Shown one piece after another: positions 16,780-25,123 of a stretch of 64,000 nucleotides of DNA; the stretch's first letter is position 1; each line of letters begins with the position of its first letter. Under the pieces are notes generated by a model. It was not told where the DNA came from. It did not search any database and worked only from the letters and a program-made list of their open reading frames with translations. Location of the stretch: positions 1 to 64,000 of the forward strand of contig NZ_JADWYM010000015.1 in NCBI RefSeq assembly GCF_022414535.1, in the 5' to 3' direction. Made by a program: the position numbers and the translations under genes. This stretch comes from Streptomyces sp. MUM 2J (GTDB lineage Bacteria > Actinomycetota > Actinomycetes > Streptomycetales > Streptomycetaceae).

Positions 16780-18282
16780 TCAGTGACTGCCCGCGAACCG
16801 GCCCGCCAGCTTCTCGTGCATCTCGGCACTCGGCTCGTTCAGGCCGACGATGGTGACCTTCTTGCCGCGCTGGGCGTACTTGGTCTCGATCGCGTCCAGG
16901 GCCGCGACGGAGGAGGCGTCCCAGATGTGGGCGCCGGACAGGTCGATGACGACGTCGTCCGGGTCCTCCCGGTAGGCGAACCGGTGGACGAGGTCGTTGG
17001 AGGAGGCGAAGAACAGCTCGCCGGTCACCGCGTAGACGACCTGGTTGCCGTCGGGGTCGACGACACCGGAGACCTCGGCGAGGTGGGCGACGCGCTTGGC
17101 GAAGATGACCATGGCGGTGACGGAGCCGACGACGACGCCGATGGCGAGGTTGTGGGTGGCGACCACGACCGCGACGGTGGTGACCATGACGATCGTCTCG
17201 CCCAGCGGCATCCGGCGCAGCGTACGCGGTGCCACGGAGTGCCAGTCGAAGGTCGCGAAGGACACCATCACCATCACCGCGACCAGGGCGGCCATCGGGA
17301 TGTCGGAGACCACCGGCCCGAAGACGATGCACAGCACCATCAGGAAGGCTCCGGCGAGGAAGGTCGACAGGCGGGTGCGCGCCCCCGACACCTTCACGTT
17401 GATCATCGTCTGGCCGATCATGGCGCAGCCGCCCATGCCGCCGAAGAAACCGGTGACGATGTTGGCGATGCCCTGGCCGATGGCCTCGCGCGTCTTGCCG
17501 GAACGGGTGTCGGTGAGGTCGTCGACCAGCTTCGCGGTCATCATCGACTCCATCAGACCGACCAGCGCCATGGCGAGCGCGTAAGGCGCGATGATCTTCA
17601 GGGTCTCCAGGGTGAAGGGCACGTCGGGCAGCCCCGGCACGGGCAGGGACGAGGGCAGGGCGCCCTTGTCGCCGACGGTCGGCACCGCGATCCCGGCCGC
17701 GACGGTGATCACGGTCAGGACGACGATGGAGACCAGCGGAGCCGGAACCACCTTCGTGACCTTGGGGAACAGCACCATCAGCGTCAGACCTGCGGCGACG
17801 AGCGGGTAGACGGCCCAGGGCACGTTGCGCAGCTCGGGCACCTGAGCCATGAAGATCAGCACGGCGAGGGCGTTGACGAAGCCGACCATGACGCTGCGCG
17901 GCACGAACCGCATCAGCCGGGCCACGCCCAGCGCGCCCAGGGCCACCTGGAACACACCGGCCAGGACGACGGCCGCGACCAGGTACGGGAGCCCGTACTG
18001 GTGATTGAGGGGGGCGATGACCAGCGCGACCGCGCCGGTCGCCGCGGAGATCATCGCCTTCCGGCCGCCCACGACGGAGATCACCACGGCCATGGTGAAC
18101 GAGGCGAACAGCCCCACGCTCGGGTCGACGCCCGCGATGATGGAGAAGGAGATGGCCTCCGGGATCAGCGCCAGAGCCACCACCAGGCCGGCCAGTACTT
18201 CGGTACGGAAGACCTTCGGGGAGGAGAGCCAGTCGGGCCTGGACAGACGCAGCCCGGAGGCCGCGGACAGCGGTGAGGACAT
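16780..18282 (-). CDS. SulP-family anion transporter with STAS domain
   Basis: A 500-residue transporter. About ten to twelve membrane helices are visible, e.g. AGLVVALALIPEAISFSII (helix 1 with the conserved PEAISF), AATGAVALVIAPL, GFVNALAVLIFMAQVPEL and NIVTGFFGGMGGCAMIGQT. The last 100 residues form a cytosolic STAS domain (DVVIDLSGAHIWDASSVAALDAIE). SulP proteins move sulfate, bicarbonate or other anions; the PEAISFSIIAGV type is common in bicarbonate/sulfate-like actinobacterial carriers. ATG 18282 is the natural start. A MerR regulator is encoded divergently, and a terminator follows the gene. Confidence 0.9.
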   Translation of the reverse strand: MSSPLSAASGLRLSRPDWLSSPKVFRTEVLAGLVVALALIPEAISFSIIAGVDPSVGLFASFTMAVVISVVGGRKAMISAATGAVALVIAPLNHQYGLPYLVAAVVLAGVFQVALGALGVARLMRFVPRSVMVGFVNALAVLIFMAQVPELRNVPWAVYPLVAAGLTLMVLFPKVTKVVPAPLVSIVVLTVITVAAGIAVPTVGDKGALPSSLPVPGLPDVPFTLETLKIIAPYALAMALVGLMESMMTAKLVDDLTDTRSGKTREAIGQGIANIVTGFFGGMGGCAMIGQTMINVKVSGARTRLSTFLAGAFLMVLCIVFGPVVSDIPMAALVAVMVMVSFATFDWHSVAPRTLRRMPLGETIVMVTTVAVVVATHNLAIGVVVGSVTAMVIFAKRVAHLAEVSGVVDPDGNQVVYAVTGELFFASSNDLVHRFAYREDPDDVVIDLSGAHIWDASSVAALDAIETKYAQRGKKVTIVGLNEPSAEMHEKLAGRFAGSH

Positions 18283-18569
18283 GCAACCGTTTCCGTGTGG
18301 GGCGCCCACGTCCATGCCGCTGCACGCGCGCGCGTCGTACCTGGTTCCGCAAGGCGGGGAGACCGCTCCGGCGGCCCGGCCGTCTCGCCGGGAGCCGTAC
18401 CGGGCAGCGCGGCGGTCCGCCGGCCGCCGATCGGGCATCATTGCCCGGAAGCCTTCGGTGCCGTGGGCCGTGAAAGGCCCGGCACGCCCCGGGACTCTAC
18501 CCTGACGTGACGGCAGAGTGCGACGTGCGGCTGGTGCGGCGCGGGCGAAGACCCAGGTCGACGGCGATC

Positions 18570-18589
18570 GAGAACCTGTGATTGTTCTC
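18570..18589. promoter_or_regulatory. Inverted repeat GAGAAC-N8-GTTCTC
   Basis: A 20-bp element with perfect 6-bp arms (18570-18575 and 18584-18589). It lies between the divergent sulP-like and merR-like genes, 53 bases before the MerR start. Size and location fit a MerR-family operator. Confidence 0.55.
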
Positions 18590-18642
18590 ACGTGGACCGG
18601 GTGTCCTGCTTCCTGAAGTCGGAGATCCCGAGGAGACGGCCT

Positions 18643-19044
18643 GTGACGAGCGAGCGGCGGATGCAGATCGGTGAGGTCGCCGAGCGGACCGGCCTGTCGT
18701 TGCGCACCATCCGCCACTACGAGGAGGTGGGTCTCGTGGCCCCCTCCGCGCGCAGCAAGGGCGGATTCCGCCTGTACACGGAGTCCGACGTCGAGCGTCT
18801 GATGGTGATCCGGCGCATGAAGCCGCTGGACTTCTCCCTGGAGGAGATGCGGGACCTGCTCCAGGTCACCGACCGGCTGACCGGTGCCGGCGGCCGTCCC
18901 GCCGGTGAGGAGTTCCGGCGTCTGCGTGAACGGCTGGACTCCTACCGCGCGGTGGCCGACGCCCGTTGCGAGAGGCTGCGCGCCCGCCTGGAGATGGCCG
19001 AGGACTTCGCCGCCACCCTGCGCCGGCTGAGGGCCGGCGCCTGA
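18643..19044 (+). CDS. MerR-family transcriptional regulator
   Basis: A 133-residue regulator. The N-terminal winged helix reads MQIGEVAERTGLSLRTIRHYEEVGLV (helix-turn-helix plus the conserved HYEEVGL), then a wing GGFRLYTESDVERLMVIRRMKPLDFSLEEMRDLL. A long dimerisation helix follows, RRLRERLDSYRAVADARCERLRARLEMAEDF, with one Cys. The C-terminal effector region is short, and there is no Cys cluster as in SoxR or MerR itself. GTG 18643 has AGGAGACGG upstream; an in-frame GTG at 18592 is possible but would lie beside the operator. Divergent placement suggests control of the SulP transporter. Confidence 0.85.
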   Translation: MTSERRMQIGEVAERTGLSLRTIRHYEEVGLVAPSARSKGGFRLYTESDVERLMVIRRMKPLDFSLEEMRDLLQVTDRLTGAGGRPAGEEFRRLRERLDSYRAVADARCERLRARLEMAEDFAATLRRLRAGA

Positions 19045-19146
19045 CCCCGCCCCCGGACGGCGTACCGCGGCGACGAACCGTGCACGCGACGCGGCCGGGA
19101 CGCGAACAGGGCGCGAGAGGCGTTCCCCTGACGCACCACCAGAGGT

Positions 19147-19158
19147 TACCGTTCGGTA
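19147..19158. promoter_or_regulatory. TACCG-TT-CGGTA inverted repeat upstream of amidase
   Basis: A 5-bp-arm inverted repeat of the ACCGTTCGGT kind often seen as TetR-family operators, 26 bases before the amidase ATG. No tetR gene is adjacent. Confidence 0.3.
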
Positions 19159-19184
19159 GACGACGGAGTCCCGGAGGTGCGCGC

Positions 19185-20612
19185 ATGACGCTCGACCGCT
19201 GTGCTGGCCTGGCGGAGACCGCACACGCACTGGCCGTGGGCGAGGTGAGCTCCCGCCGGCTCGTCGAGGAGACCCTGGCGCGGATCGAGGCGACGCAGGG
19301 CACCCTCAACGCCTTCCGCGTCGTGCGGGCGGGTGCCGCGCTCGCCGAGGCCGACGTGGCCGACGCGGAGCTGGCCACGGGGGTGCGGCGCCCGCTGCTC
19401 GGGGTGCCCGTGGCGGTCAAGGACGACATGGACGTCGCGGGCGAACCGACCGCCTTCGGGTGCGGCGGTGACCATCCGGCCGTCGCCGAGGACGGCGAGG
19501 CGGTCCGGCGGCTGCGCGCCGCGGGGGCGGTGATCGTGGGCAAGACCAACACCTGCGAGTTCGGGCAGTGGCCGTTCACCGAAGGGCCCGCCTTCGGCGC
19601 GACCCGCAACCCCTGGCACCACGGCCACACGCCCGGTGGTTCCTCGGGGGGCTCCGCCGCCGCGGTCGCGGCCGGGCTGGTTCCCGCGGCGCTCGGCTCC
19701 GACGGGGCCGGCTCGGTCCGCATCCCCGCCTCGTGGACCCACCTGGTCGGCATCAAGCCCCAGCGCGGACGGATCTCCACCTGGCCCCTGGGCGAGTCCT
19801 TCCAGGGCATCACCGTCAACGGCACCCTCGCCCGTACCGTCACCGACGCCGCCCTGCTGCTGGACGCCGCGAGCGGCAACGACCCCCGCGACCCGCACCG
19901 GCCCCCGCGGATCGACGCCGGCGCGGCCGTCGGCCGCGATCCCGGCCGGCTGCGCATCGCCCTGGCCCTCCGGCCGCCGTTCACGGCGGTGCCCGCACGC
20001 CTGCACCCCGCGGTGCGCGATCGGGTCGTACGGCTCGCCGAGCGGCTGGAGGGGCTGGGGCACGTCGTCGAACGTGCGGACCCGCCCTACGGGCCGATCG
20101 GGCTGACTTTCGTGCCCCGCGCCACCGCCGGGATCGCCGAGCGGGTCCGCGACGCGCCCCACCCGGCCCTGCTGGACCGGCGGACCCGGGACGCCGCCCG
20201 GCTCGGGCGGCTGCTGGGCGGGGCCCCGCTGCGTGCGGCGCGCCGGGCGGAGGCGGTGCTGCACCGCCGCGTCGGCGGCTTCTTCGCGTCGTACGACGTG
20301 GTCCTCGCGCCGACGACGGCCGCTCCCCCGCCGCGTGTCGGAGCGCTGCAGGACCTGGGCGGACTCGCCACCGACCGGGCGATGATCGCCGCGTGCCCGT
20401 ATGCCTGGCCGTGGAACGTGCTGGGCTGGCCCGGTGTCAGCGTCCCCGCCGGCTTCGTCGGCCCGGGGCTGCCGGTCGGCGCGCAGCTGCTCGGACCGGC
20501 GTACAGCGAGCCCCTGCTCATCGCGCTGGCCGCACAGTTGGAGCGCGAGCTGCGCTGGCACGAGCGCTGGCCGCCGCCGCACCGCGGGCAGGAGCCGGCG
20601 GCCGTCGCCTGA
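19185..20612 (+). CDS. Amidase-signature family hydrolase
   Basis: A 475-residue amidase-signature enzyme. The Ser-cisSer-Lys triad is visible: Lys in GVPVAVKDDMDVAG, the cis-Ser in HTPGGSSGGSAAAVAAG, and the nucleophile Ser in LGSDGAGSVRIPASW. Downstream are LVGIKPQRGRIS and GTLARTVTDAALLLDA, family-typical, and a C-terminal PWNVLGWPGVSVPAGF. It cleaves an amide bond in the cytosol; similar genes are annotated as GatA-like, but no gatB/gatC is present, so a catabolic amidase is likelier. ATG 19185 follows CCGGAGGTGC. Transcribed alone, with a small inverted repeat just upstream. Confidence 0.88.
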   Translation: MTLDRCAGLAETAHALAVGEVSSRRLVEETLARIEATQGTLNAFRVVRAGAALAEADVADAELATGVRRPLLGVPVAVKDDMDVAGEPTAFGCGGDHPAVAEDGEAVRRLRAAGAVIVGKTNTCEFGQWPFTEGPAFGATRNPWHHGHTPGGSSGGSAAAVAAGLVPAALGSDGAGSVRIPASWTHLVGIKPQRGRISTWPLGESFQGITVNGTLARTVTDAALLLDAASGNDPRDPHRPPRIDAGAAVGRDPGRLRIALALRPPFTAVPARLHPAVRDRVVRLAERLEGLGHVVERADPPYGPIGLTFVPRATAGIAERVRDAPHPALLDRRTRDAARLGRLLGGAPLRAARRAEAVLHRRVGGFFASYDVVLAPTTAAPPPRVGALQDLGGLATDRAMIAACPYAWPWNVLGWPGVSVPAGFVGPGLPVGAQLLGPAYSEPLLIALAAQLERELRWHERWPPPHRGQEPAAVA

Positions 20613-20905
20613 CGCCCCCCGGAGGACACCCGGCCGCGGCCCGCACCGTGTACGTCACCGGGGTCCCGTGCCGTCGCCGCCGGGCAACCCCCGGGGCGGA
20701 GACCGCAGATCGCCGGGGCCGGTGTTCGGGTGTCCCGGACCGATGGTGCCCGGTGTGCTTCTCAACGGGCGGGCGCCGGAGGGGACTTCGTCGCCGGACG
20801 GACCGGCGGCACCGGTCGCGCGGGGCTCTCCGGCGAAGCGGGACGTGCCGGTGGCAGCCCGACGTGTTCGACGCGGTCACGACGGAACCCTCTAAGGTGC
20901 CCCCC

Positions 20906-21352
20906 GTGACTGTGTTTATCGATGAGGACAACCCCGGCCGCCACGGCCCCACCGCCACCGTGGAGGCCCACCCGCGCGAGGTCGGCCGGGTGCGCACCGA
21001 GTACTCGCCCGCCCGCGACGGCGACCCCGACCCCGGTGAGATCGTCTGGACCTGGGTGCCGTTCGAGGAGAACGACGGGCGGGGCAAGGACCGGCCGGTC
21101 CTGGTCGTCGCCCGGGAGGCGGCGGGCACCTTCCTGGCCGTGCAGCTGTCCAGCAAGCGGCACGACGGCGACCGGGAGTGGGTACCGATCGGCAGTGGCC
21201 CGTGGGACCGGTCGGGGCGGGACTCGTGGGTCGACGTGGACCGGGTGCTGCGGCTGCACGAGGACGGCATGCGCCGCGAGGCGTGCGCGCTGGACCGCGG
21301 CCGGTTCAATCTCGTCCGCAACCGGCTCCAGGAGCGCTACGGCTGGAGCTGA
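20906..21352 (+). CDS. PemK/MazF-like protein
   Basis: A 148-residue protein resembling the PemK/MazF group by the strand pattern GEIVWTWVPFEENDGRGKDRP, VLVVAREAAGTFLAVQLSSK and the C-terminal helices VDRVLRLHEDGM and LVRNRLQERY. In canonical members the toxin is a sequence-specific endoribonuclease, but no antitoxin gene is next to it and the length exceeds a typical MazF (about 110). It may therefore be a solitary, housekeeping actinobacterial relative. The start is GTG 20906, and the first codons (GTGTTTATCGATGAGG) are unusually AT-rich. Its last 16 bases overlap the 3' end of the convergent PARG-like gene. Confidence 0.65.
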   Translation: MTVFIDEDNPGRHGPTATVEAHPREVGRVRTEYSPARDGDPDPGEIVWTWVPFEENDGRGKDRPVLVVAREAAGTFLAVQLSSKRHDGDREWVPIGSGPWDRSGRDSWVDVDRVLRLHEDGMRREACALDRGRFNLVRNRLQERYGWS

Positions 21353-22182
21353 GGCTGCCCGAACGCCCGGTCGAACGCCGCCCGGACGGTCTGCCCGCGG
21401 GTGCGGTCCAGGATCCCGAACACCACGTGCCCGAAGGTCCCCGCGAAGCGCCCGCGGGGACCCAGCAGACCGCGGAAGGCGTCCGCGACCTGCGCGGGGT
21501 CGTTCCGGAAGACCCCGCAGCCCCAGGCGCCCAGCACCAACCGCCGGTATCCGTGCGCGGCGGCCGTCTCCAGCACGCGCTCGGCGCGCACCGCCAGGAC
21601 GTGCGGCAGTTCGGCCGCACGCTCCGGCGCCGTGCGCGACACGACGCCCGCGTTCGGCGCGGCGGCCGTCAGGAACCCGGCGGCGTACGGCTCGTCCAGC
21701 AACCGGCCCCGGTCGTCGCGGAAGACGGGCACGGCCGGCGCGTGGATGACGCGGTCGGTGTAGAACGGGTCGCGGTGGGCGCGGTGGTGGTCGTAGAACT
21801 CCCGGACGCCCGTCAGGCAGGTGTACAGGGCTGAGGCCCGGCACAGGGCCTCCTCCTGGGCCTGGGCGCCGTTCAGGTAACCCCCGCCGGGGTTGCGGGC
21901 GGAGGCGAAGTTCAGGACGGCGACGGGCTCGGCGGCGAGCCGCCGGGCGGCCTCCAGGCTGCTCTCCCCCGTGACCTCGATCCGCCCCGCCACCGGGCCG
22001 GCAGCGGCGCCCGGCGCGGCCGGGGGCACGACGACGGGCTCCGGTCCGGTCATGCGGGTTCCGGCCCGCGCGTCCTCGATCCGCGCCGCGAGGGACACCT
22101 GCCGGCCGTCTGCGCGCCGATAGGTGCCCGCGGCCACGATCGCCTCGGTCTCCTGTGCGATCGCGCGCAGCCGCGCGCTCAT
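21337..22182 (-). CDS. Bacterial-type poly(ADP-ribose) glycohydrolase (TIGR02452 family)
   Basis: A 281-residue protein with the bacterial PARG-macrodomain plan. An N-terminal helical region (LRAIAQETEAIVAAGTYR) precedes the macrodomain. Its signature is AVLNFASARNPGGGYLNGAQ then AQEEALCRASALYTCL, that is GGG-x6-QEE with the catalytic Glu pair. Later strands include VIHAPAVPVFRD and RRLVLGAWGCGVFRNDP, a second ADP-ribose-binding loop. Such enzymes release ADP-ribose from modified proteins or nucleic acids. ATG 22182 fits the family N-terminus. It converges on, and overlaps by 16 bp, the PemK/MazF-like gene. Confidence 0.85.
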   Translation of the reverse strand: MSARLRAIAQETEAIVAAGTYRRADGRQVSLAARIEDARAGTRMTGPEPVVVPPAAPGAAAGPVAGRIEVTGESSLEAARRLAAEPVAVLNFASARNPGGGYLNGAQAQEEALCRASALYTCLTGVREFYDHHRAHRDPFYTDRVIHAPAVPVFRDDRGRLLDEPYAAGFLTAAAPNAGVVSRTAPERAAELPHVLAVRAERVLETAAAHGYRRLVLGAWGCGVFRNDPAQVADAFRGLLGPRGRFAGTFGHVVFGILDRTRGQTVRAAFDRAFGQPQLQP

Positions 22183-22460
22183 GGCGTCTCCCCCGTGCAC
22201 TCCATGGGCGCGCCGCATGCGCGCACCACCCGCTGTTTCCCCGTGGTGCTCATGAACGCATCGTGAGCGATGCTTGACGTGTGGTGCAACGGGGTTTCCC
22301 GGTGCACGAAAAAACTCGACAGCCGTTCCTGCCCGTACCGAACGTACCGATGTGCACTCTTGTGCGAAGCGGTCGCAGCGTCTTGGGTAGAACGAGTGCC
22401 GCTCCCGGGACGACCCGTGCCGGGAGCGGTGGCATGGTGGTCTCTCAGGAGGATCCCGAC

Positions 22461-23774
22461 ATGTCCGATTCACCCGCTGTCGCGGCGGACGGCTGCACGC
22501 AGCCCCGCACGGCAGTCACGGAACCCGAGGTGGAAGCCCTGGTCCGGGGCATCTGCTTCAAGACCGGCCCGCCCCGCACCCTCGGGGTCGAGGTGGAATG
22601 GCTGGTCCACGAGCTGCGTCAGCCGCAGCTCCCGGTGACACCCGCACGTCTCGAAGCGGCGTACGCCGCCCTGCGCGCCGCGACCCTCAGGTCGGCGCTC
22701 ACCGTCGAGCCCGGCGGGCAGCTGGAACTCAGTTCGCCGCCCGCCGCCTCCCTGACGGAATGCATCGGCACCGTCTCCGCCGACCTGGACACCGTCCGCG
22801 CCGTCCTGCGCGGCCACGGTCTCGGTCTGCTCGGCATCGGGCACGACCCGCTGCACCCACCGCGCCGGTACCTGCACCAGCCGCGCTACGACGCCATGGA
22901 GGCCTGTTTCGATCGCAGCGGCCCGTCCGGCCGCCGCATGATGTGCTCCTCGGCCTCCGTGCAGGTGTGCCTGGACGCCGGGTACGAGGAACCCGGCCCA
23001 CTGGGGCACGGACGGCGCTGGTGGCTGGCGCACACCCTGGGCGCGGTCCTGGTGGCCGCCTTCGCCAACTCGCCGCTCGCCCTGGACCGGGCCACCGGCT
23101 GGCGCTCCACGCGGCAGCTGATGTGGATGCAGATCGGCCCGGGCCGGGCGGGCGCCCCCTTACCGGACGGCGACCCGCGCACCGCGTGGACCCGGCACGT
23201 GCTGGACGCCCCGGTGATGTGCATCCGCCGCGAGAGCGGCCCCTGGGATGTACCGGAGGGCCTCACCTTCCGGGAGTGGATCCGGACGGGCGCGCCGAGG
23301 CCGCCGACCCGCGAGGACCTGGACTACCACATCTCCACCCTGTTCCCGCCGGTCCGGCCGCGCGGGCATCTGGAGCTGCGGATGATCGACGCGCAGCCCG
23401 GCGAGGACGGCTGGATCGTCCCGCTCGCCGTGACGGCCGCCCTGTTCGACGACGCGGAGGCCGCCGAGACCGCCTACCGCACCGTGAAGCCGCTGGCCGA
23501 GCGCTCGCTGGGCCGGCCCGCGCCGCACAATCCGCTGTGGACCGCGGCGGCCCGCGACGGACTGACCGACCCCGAACTCCACGAGGCCGCCGTCATCTGC
23601 TTCACCACGGCCCTGGAGGCGCTGCCACGGCTCGGCGCCGGACCGGAGGTCCGGGACGCCGTCGCGGCGTACCTCCGGCGCCATGTGGTCCCGGGCCGCA
23701 GTCCCGCCGACGCACTGCTCGACCGGCCGGCCTCCGGGGCCCCCTCCGCGCACGGGAAGGACATCCGCTTGTGA
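22461..23774 (+). CDS. egtA: Glutamate-cysteine ligase EgtA (ergothioneine pathway)
   Basis: A 437-residue GCS2-type ligase that joins glutamate and cysteine in an ATP-dependent reaction, supplying the thiol donor for EgtB. Visible family stretches are RTLGVEVEWLVHEL, TVEPGGQLELSSPP, LGIGHDP, MMCSSASVQVCLDAGYE and HLELRMIDAQP. ATG 22461 follows AGGAGGATCCC. Leu234 (23160-23162) is encoded by TTA, the rare Streptomyces codon read by the bldA tRNA; I saw no other in-frame TTA in the window by eye. The stop overlaps the egtB start (GTGA), so TTA-limited translation could also reduce downstream expression. Confidence 0.93.
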   Translation: MSDSPAVAADGCTQPRTAVTEPEVEALVRGICFKTGPPRTLGVEVEWLVHELRQPQLPVTPARLEAAYAALRAATLRSALTVEPGGQLELSSPPAASLTECIGTVSADLDTVRAVLRGHGLGLLGIGHDPLHPPRRYLHQPRYDAMEACFDRSGPSGRRMMCSSASVQVCLDAGYEEPGPLGHGRRWWLAHTLGAVLVAAFANSPLALDRATGWRSTRQLMWMQIGPGRAGAPLPDGDPRTAWTRHVLDAPVMCIRRESGPWDVPEGLTFREWIRTGAPRPPTREDLDYHISTLFPPVRPRGHLELRMIDAQPGEDGWIVPLAVTAALFDDAEAAETAYRTVKPLAERSLGRPAPHNPLWTAAARDGLTDPELHEAAVICFTTALEALPRLGAGPEVRDAVAAYLRRHVVPGRSPADALLDRPASGAPSAHGKDIRL

Positions 23775-25123
23775 CCGAGTCCGCCATCGACCCCGAACCC
23801 GCCGTCTCTGCGCCCGACGTCGGCGCGGAGACCCTGCGCGAGCGCGCGCTGACCACGCTCACCGCCGCCCGCGAGCGCACCACCCTGCTCACCACCTGCG
23901 TGACGGACCACGACCTCACCGCACAGCACTCGCCCCTGATGTCACCGCTGGTGTGGGACCTGGCGCACATCGGCAACCAGGAGGAGCTGTGGCTGCTGCG
24001 CACGGTCGCGGGGCAGGAGGCGATCCGGCCGGAGATCGACGGCCTCTACGACGCCTTCGAGCATCCGCGCGCCGAGCGGCCGAGCCTGCCGCTGCTGCCG
24101 CCGGAGGAGGCCCGCGCGTACGCCGCCGACGTGCGCGGCCGTGCCCTGGACGTGCTGGAGCGGACCACGCTGCACGGCACGCGGCTGACCGAGGCCGGGT
24201 TCGCCTTCGGAATGATCGCGCAGCACGAACAGCAGCACGACGAGACGATGCTGATCACCCATCAGCTCCGTCCGGGCCCGCAGGCCCTGACCGCGCCCGA
24301 CCCCGGCCCGGCGCCCCTGTTCACCGGGCCGGCCGAGGTCCTGGTCCCCGGCGGCCCGTTCACCATGGGCACCTCGGGCGAGCCGTGGGCGCTGGACAAC
24401 GAGCGGCCCGCGCACGTGCGCGAGGTGGCGGCGTTCCACATCGACACCACCCCGGTGACGAACGCCGCCTTCCAGGCCTTCATCGAGGACGGCGGCTACG
24501 ACACCGAACGCTGGTGGACGCCGGAGGGCTGGGCGCACATCCGCCGCCACCGCATCACCGCGCCGCTGTTCTGGCGGCGTGAGGGCACCCAGTGGCTGCG
24601 CCGCCGGTTCGGCGTCACCGAGGTCGTCCCGCCCGACGAGCCGGTGCTGCACGTGTGCTGGTACGAGGCCGACGCCTACGCCCGCTGGGCCGGGCGCAGG
24701 CTGCCCACCGAGACGGAGTGGGAGAAGGCGGCCCGCTTCGACCCGGCGACCGGCGGCTCGATGCGCTACCCGTGGGGCGACGCCGACCCGGAGCCCGGGC
24801 ACGCGAACCTCGGCCAGCGGCACCTGCGCCCGGCTCCGGCCGGCAGCTATCCGGCGGGCGCGTCCCCGCTGGGTGTGCGGCAGCTGATCGGCGACGTCTG
24901 GGAGTGGACGGCGAGCGACTTCCTGCCGTACCCGGGCTTCAGGGCGTTCCCGTACAAGGAGTACTCGGAGGTGTTCTTCGGCTCCGAGTACAAGGTCCTG
25001 CGCGGTGGTTCCTTCGCCGTGGATCCGGTGGCCTGCCGGGGCACCTTCCGCAACTGGGACTACCCGATCCGGCGGCAGATCTTCTCCGGCTTCCGCACCG
25101 CGCGCTCGGCCGGGGAGTCCTGA
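23771..25123 (+). CDS. egtB: Ergothioneine sulfoxide synthase EgtB
   Basis: A 450-residue non-haem iron enzyme that couples O2, gamma-glutamylcysteine (or Cys) and trimethylhistidine to form the C-S bond of ergothioneine. The N-terminal DinB_2 domain holds the iron ligands: His66 in LAHIGNQEELW and H152-x3-H156-x-E158 in HEQQHDETML. The C-terminal half is an FGE-sulfatase domain (VLVPGGPFTMGTSGEPWALDNERPAH in part, then LPTETEWEKAARF, VWEWTASDFLPYPGF, VLRGGSFA, FRNWDYP and GFRTARS). The GTG start overlaps the egtA stop. Full length for the family. Confidence 0.95.
   Translation: MTESAIDPEPAVSAPDVGAETLRERALTTLTAARERTTLLTTCVTDHDLTAQHSPLMSPLVWDLAHIGNQEELWLLRTVAGQEAIRPEIDGLYDAFEHPRAERPSLPLLPPEEARAYAADVRGRALDVLERTTLHGTRLTEAGFAFGMIAQHEQQHDETMLITHQLRPGPQALTAPDPGPAPLFTGPAEVLVPGGPFTMGTSGEPWALDNERPAHVREVAAFHIDTTPVTNAAFQAFIEDGGYDTERWWTPEGWAHIRRHRITAPLFWRREGTQWLRRRFGVTEVVPPDEPVLHVCWYEADAYARWAGRRLPTETEWEKAARFDPATGGSMRYPWGDADPEPGHANLGQRHLRPAPAGSYPAGASPLGVRQLIGDVWEWTASDFLPYPGFRAFPYKEYSEVFFGSEYKVLRGGSFAVDPVACRGTFRNWDYPIRRQIFSGFRTARSAGES

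Noticed and set aside
17582..17584. TAA triplet on the plus strand inside sulP, a possible TTA codon on the minus strand.
   Set aside because: Out of frame; the codons there are CCT and TAC (Pro-Tyr).
20613..20905. Possible antitoxin gene upstream of the PemK/MazF-like gene.
   Set aside because: No short frame with a ribosome site and DNA-binding look lies in the 290 bases between the amidase and the PemK-like gene.
21875..21885. Possible TTA codon in the PARG gene (GGTAACCC on the plus strand).
   Set aside because: Out of frame; the codons read GGT TAC.
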